DNA of 14,182 nt from Spirochaetia bacterium UBA5368 (GTDB taxonomy: Bacteria > Spirochaetota > UBA4802 > UBA5368): positions 34,294-48,475 of the forward strand of contig DHPI01000046.1 of assembly GCA_002407865.1 (NCBI GenBank), written 5' to 3'. Below the pieces are notes generated by a model. The model was given only the letters and a program-made list of their open reading frames with translations, searched no databases and was not told where the DNA came from. This document shows, piece by piece, positions 13,355 through 14,182 of the stretch. Every line of letters begins with the position of its first letter. The first letter of the stretch is position 1. The translations under genes were made by a program, and so were the position numbers.

Positions 13355-13482
13355 TTTTCCGCCATGTATACCGAGAATACCATTCTATAATCTATAGATC
13401 ACTGAGCAGATGTTTTTTTAGACATGCGCGGGGATATTGGTACACTTATAGAAGGTTGCAGTGTGTGAGATTCGTTTATTAT

Positions 13483-13510
13483 TGACAATATTATTTCTGT
13501 ATTTTAAGGT
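13483..13510 (+). promoter_or_regulatory. Possible promoter of ilvE
   Basis: A consensus TTGACA at 13483-13488 lies 65 bases before the ilvE ATG. The best-spaced -10 candidate, TAAGGT (13505-13510, 16 bases), is poor, so only the -35 element is convincing. The rest of the 198-base gap after mlaF is AT-rich with a short palindrome ATCTATAGAT at 13390-13399 and no clear terminator. Confidence 0.3.
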
Positions 13511-13552
13511 AGTTAAATTTTTTAAATTCACGTATAGGTGTGGTATATAGTA

Positions 13553-14182
13553 ATGAAAACGCAGAGAATTGAAAAAGCCGATCTTGATTGGGGGGAGTTG
13601 CCCTTCGGGTATGTCAAAACAGATTATAACATCCGTTATTATTACAAGAATGGAAAGTGGTCCGAAGGAGAGCTTGTCTCCGATGAACATATATCGCTTC
13701 ATATGGCCGCACCCTGCCTGCACTACGGACAGGAGGCGTTCGAGGGGCTCAAGGTATTTGAAACGGTCGATGGGAAGATTGTCGCGTTCCGTGTCGAAGA
13801 AAATGCGAAACGATTGCAACGCAGCAGCGAGCGTATTTTTACGCCTCTTGTGCCGATCGAGATTTTCCGTGACGCTGTACACCGGGTAGTCAAGGCAAAT
13901 GCGCGTTTCGTGCCGCCGTACGGCACCGGGGCAAGCCTGTACATACGCCCGTTGATTCTTGGCACCGGCGCCAGGGTAGGTCTGGGGCCCGCCGAAGAAT
14001 ACATGTTCATCGTTTTTGTAACGCCGGTTGGGCCGTATTACAAGGGAGGATTTTCGGCTGTGAAGGCGCTGATTGTTGAAGAATATGACCGCGCAGCCCC
14101 GCAGGGAACGGGCGATTGCAAGGTTGGCGGCAATTACGCGGCGGGTCTCAGGGGGGAAATATACGGTAAACAGAAGGGGTAT
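13553..14182 (+). CDS. ilvE: Branched-chain amino acid aminotransferase, BCAT2 type (truncated by the window edge)
   Basis: The first 210 codons of a fold-type IV PLP aminotransferase that interconverts valine, leucine and isoleucine with their keto acids using glutamate. The frame runs open to the last base; the C-terminal part lies outside. Landmarks are LHYGQEAFEGLKVF (56-69), FR-EENAKRLQRSSERI (79-95), SLYIRPLILGT (128-138) and GDCKVGGNYAAGL (187-199) with Lys190 as the probable PLP lysine. The long N-terminal FGYVKTDYNIRY segment and the VGGNYAAG lysine site mark the larger, eukaryote-like BCAT form (about 350 residues or more) also present in many bacteria, rather than the roughly 300-residue E. 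coli IlvE. The ATG at 13553 has only a weak AGGTG 12 bases upstream. A downstream in-frame ATG (codon 51) would remove conserved sequence. Confidence 0.93.
   Translation, partial: MKTQRIEKADLDWGELPFGYVKTDYNIRYYYKNGKWSEGELVSDEHISLHMAAPCLHYGQEAFEGLKVFETVDGKIVAFRVEENAKRLQRSSERIFTPLVPIEIFRDAVHRVVKANARFVPPYGTGASLYIRPLILGTGARVGLGPAEEYMFIVFVTPVGPYYKGGFSAVKALIVEEYDRAAPQGTGDCKVGGNYAAGLRGEIYGKQKGY

Noticed and set aside
13390..13416. T-run (seven T) near 13410 after a short ATCTATAGAT palindrome as terminator of the MlaF-like gene
   Set aside because: The palindrome has no loop and is about ten bases away from the T-run; no stem directly precedes it.
1..14182. CRISPR arrays, tRNA or rRNA genes, insertion sequences, phage genes and toxin-antitoxin or defence operons
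   Set aside because: I looked for regular spaced repeats, clover-leaf sequences, transposase and integrase motifs and found none. Without tools, a divergent small RNA could still be missed.

Overview
The window reads as ordinary bacterial chromosome. It is gene-dense, about half G+C by eye, and shows no insertion sequence, integrase, phage gene, CRISPR array, rRNA or tRNA that I can recognise. It probably comes from a Gram-negative bacterium of the phylum Spirochaetota, possibly a relative of the Leptospira lineage. The reasons are an exported OmpA-domain lipoprotein that closely matches my memory of Leptospira Loa22, a stand-alone CheX-type CheY-P phosphatase, an Mla-type ABC ATPase that implies an outer membrane, and lipoproteins with loose lipoboxes. 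This placement is an inference.

Layout, left to right. A phosphohexomutase (7-1368, +) converges on a HAD phosphatase (1386-2072, -) that has no AUG, GUG or UUG start and seems to begin at ATC. A divergent cheX (2229-2648, +) converges on a five-domain S1 protein (2654-4108, -). After a 349-base gap come a secreted HEAT-repeat protein (4458-4943, +) with a clear terminator and a DEDDy 3'-5' exonuclease (5144-5953, +). The exonuclease converges, across a perfect hairpin, on a long-chain acyl-CoA synthetase (5995-7818, -). Next is ilvD (8015-9676, -) with its own promoter and terminator. Then come a previously uncalled 45-residue membrane microprotein (9977-10114, +), an unrecognised exported protein (10292-10708, +), the Loa22-like lipoprotein (11017-11532, +), rsgA (11620-12555, +), an orphan MlaF-like ATPase (12599-13354, +) and a truncated ilvE (13553 to the window edge, +).

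The genes do not form one pathway. Most are single-gene transcription units with their own hairpins or promoters; rsgA-mlaF is the only likely co-transcribed pair. Themes are central metabolism (hexose phosphate mutase, fatty-acid activation, two branched-chain amino-acid genes on opposite strands), translation and ribosome assembly (S1, RsgA), envelope biology (Loa22-like lipoprotein, MlaF, secreted HEAT protein, membrane microprotein) and chemotaxis (CheX). I found no obvious new multi-gene system. The items most worth a second look are the ATC-start HAD gene, the hidden membrane microprotein with paired palindromes upstream, the Loa22-like lipoprotein, and the MlaF ATPase with Asp in place of the Walker B glutamate.
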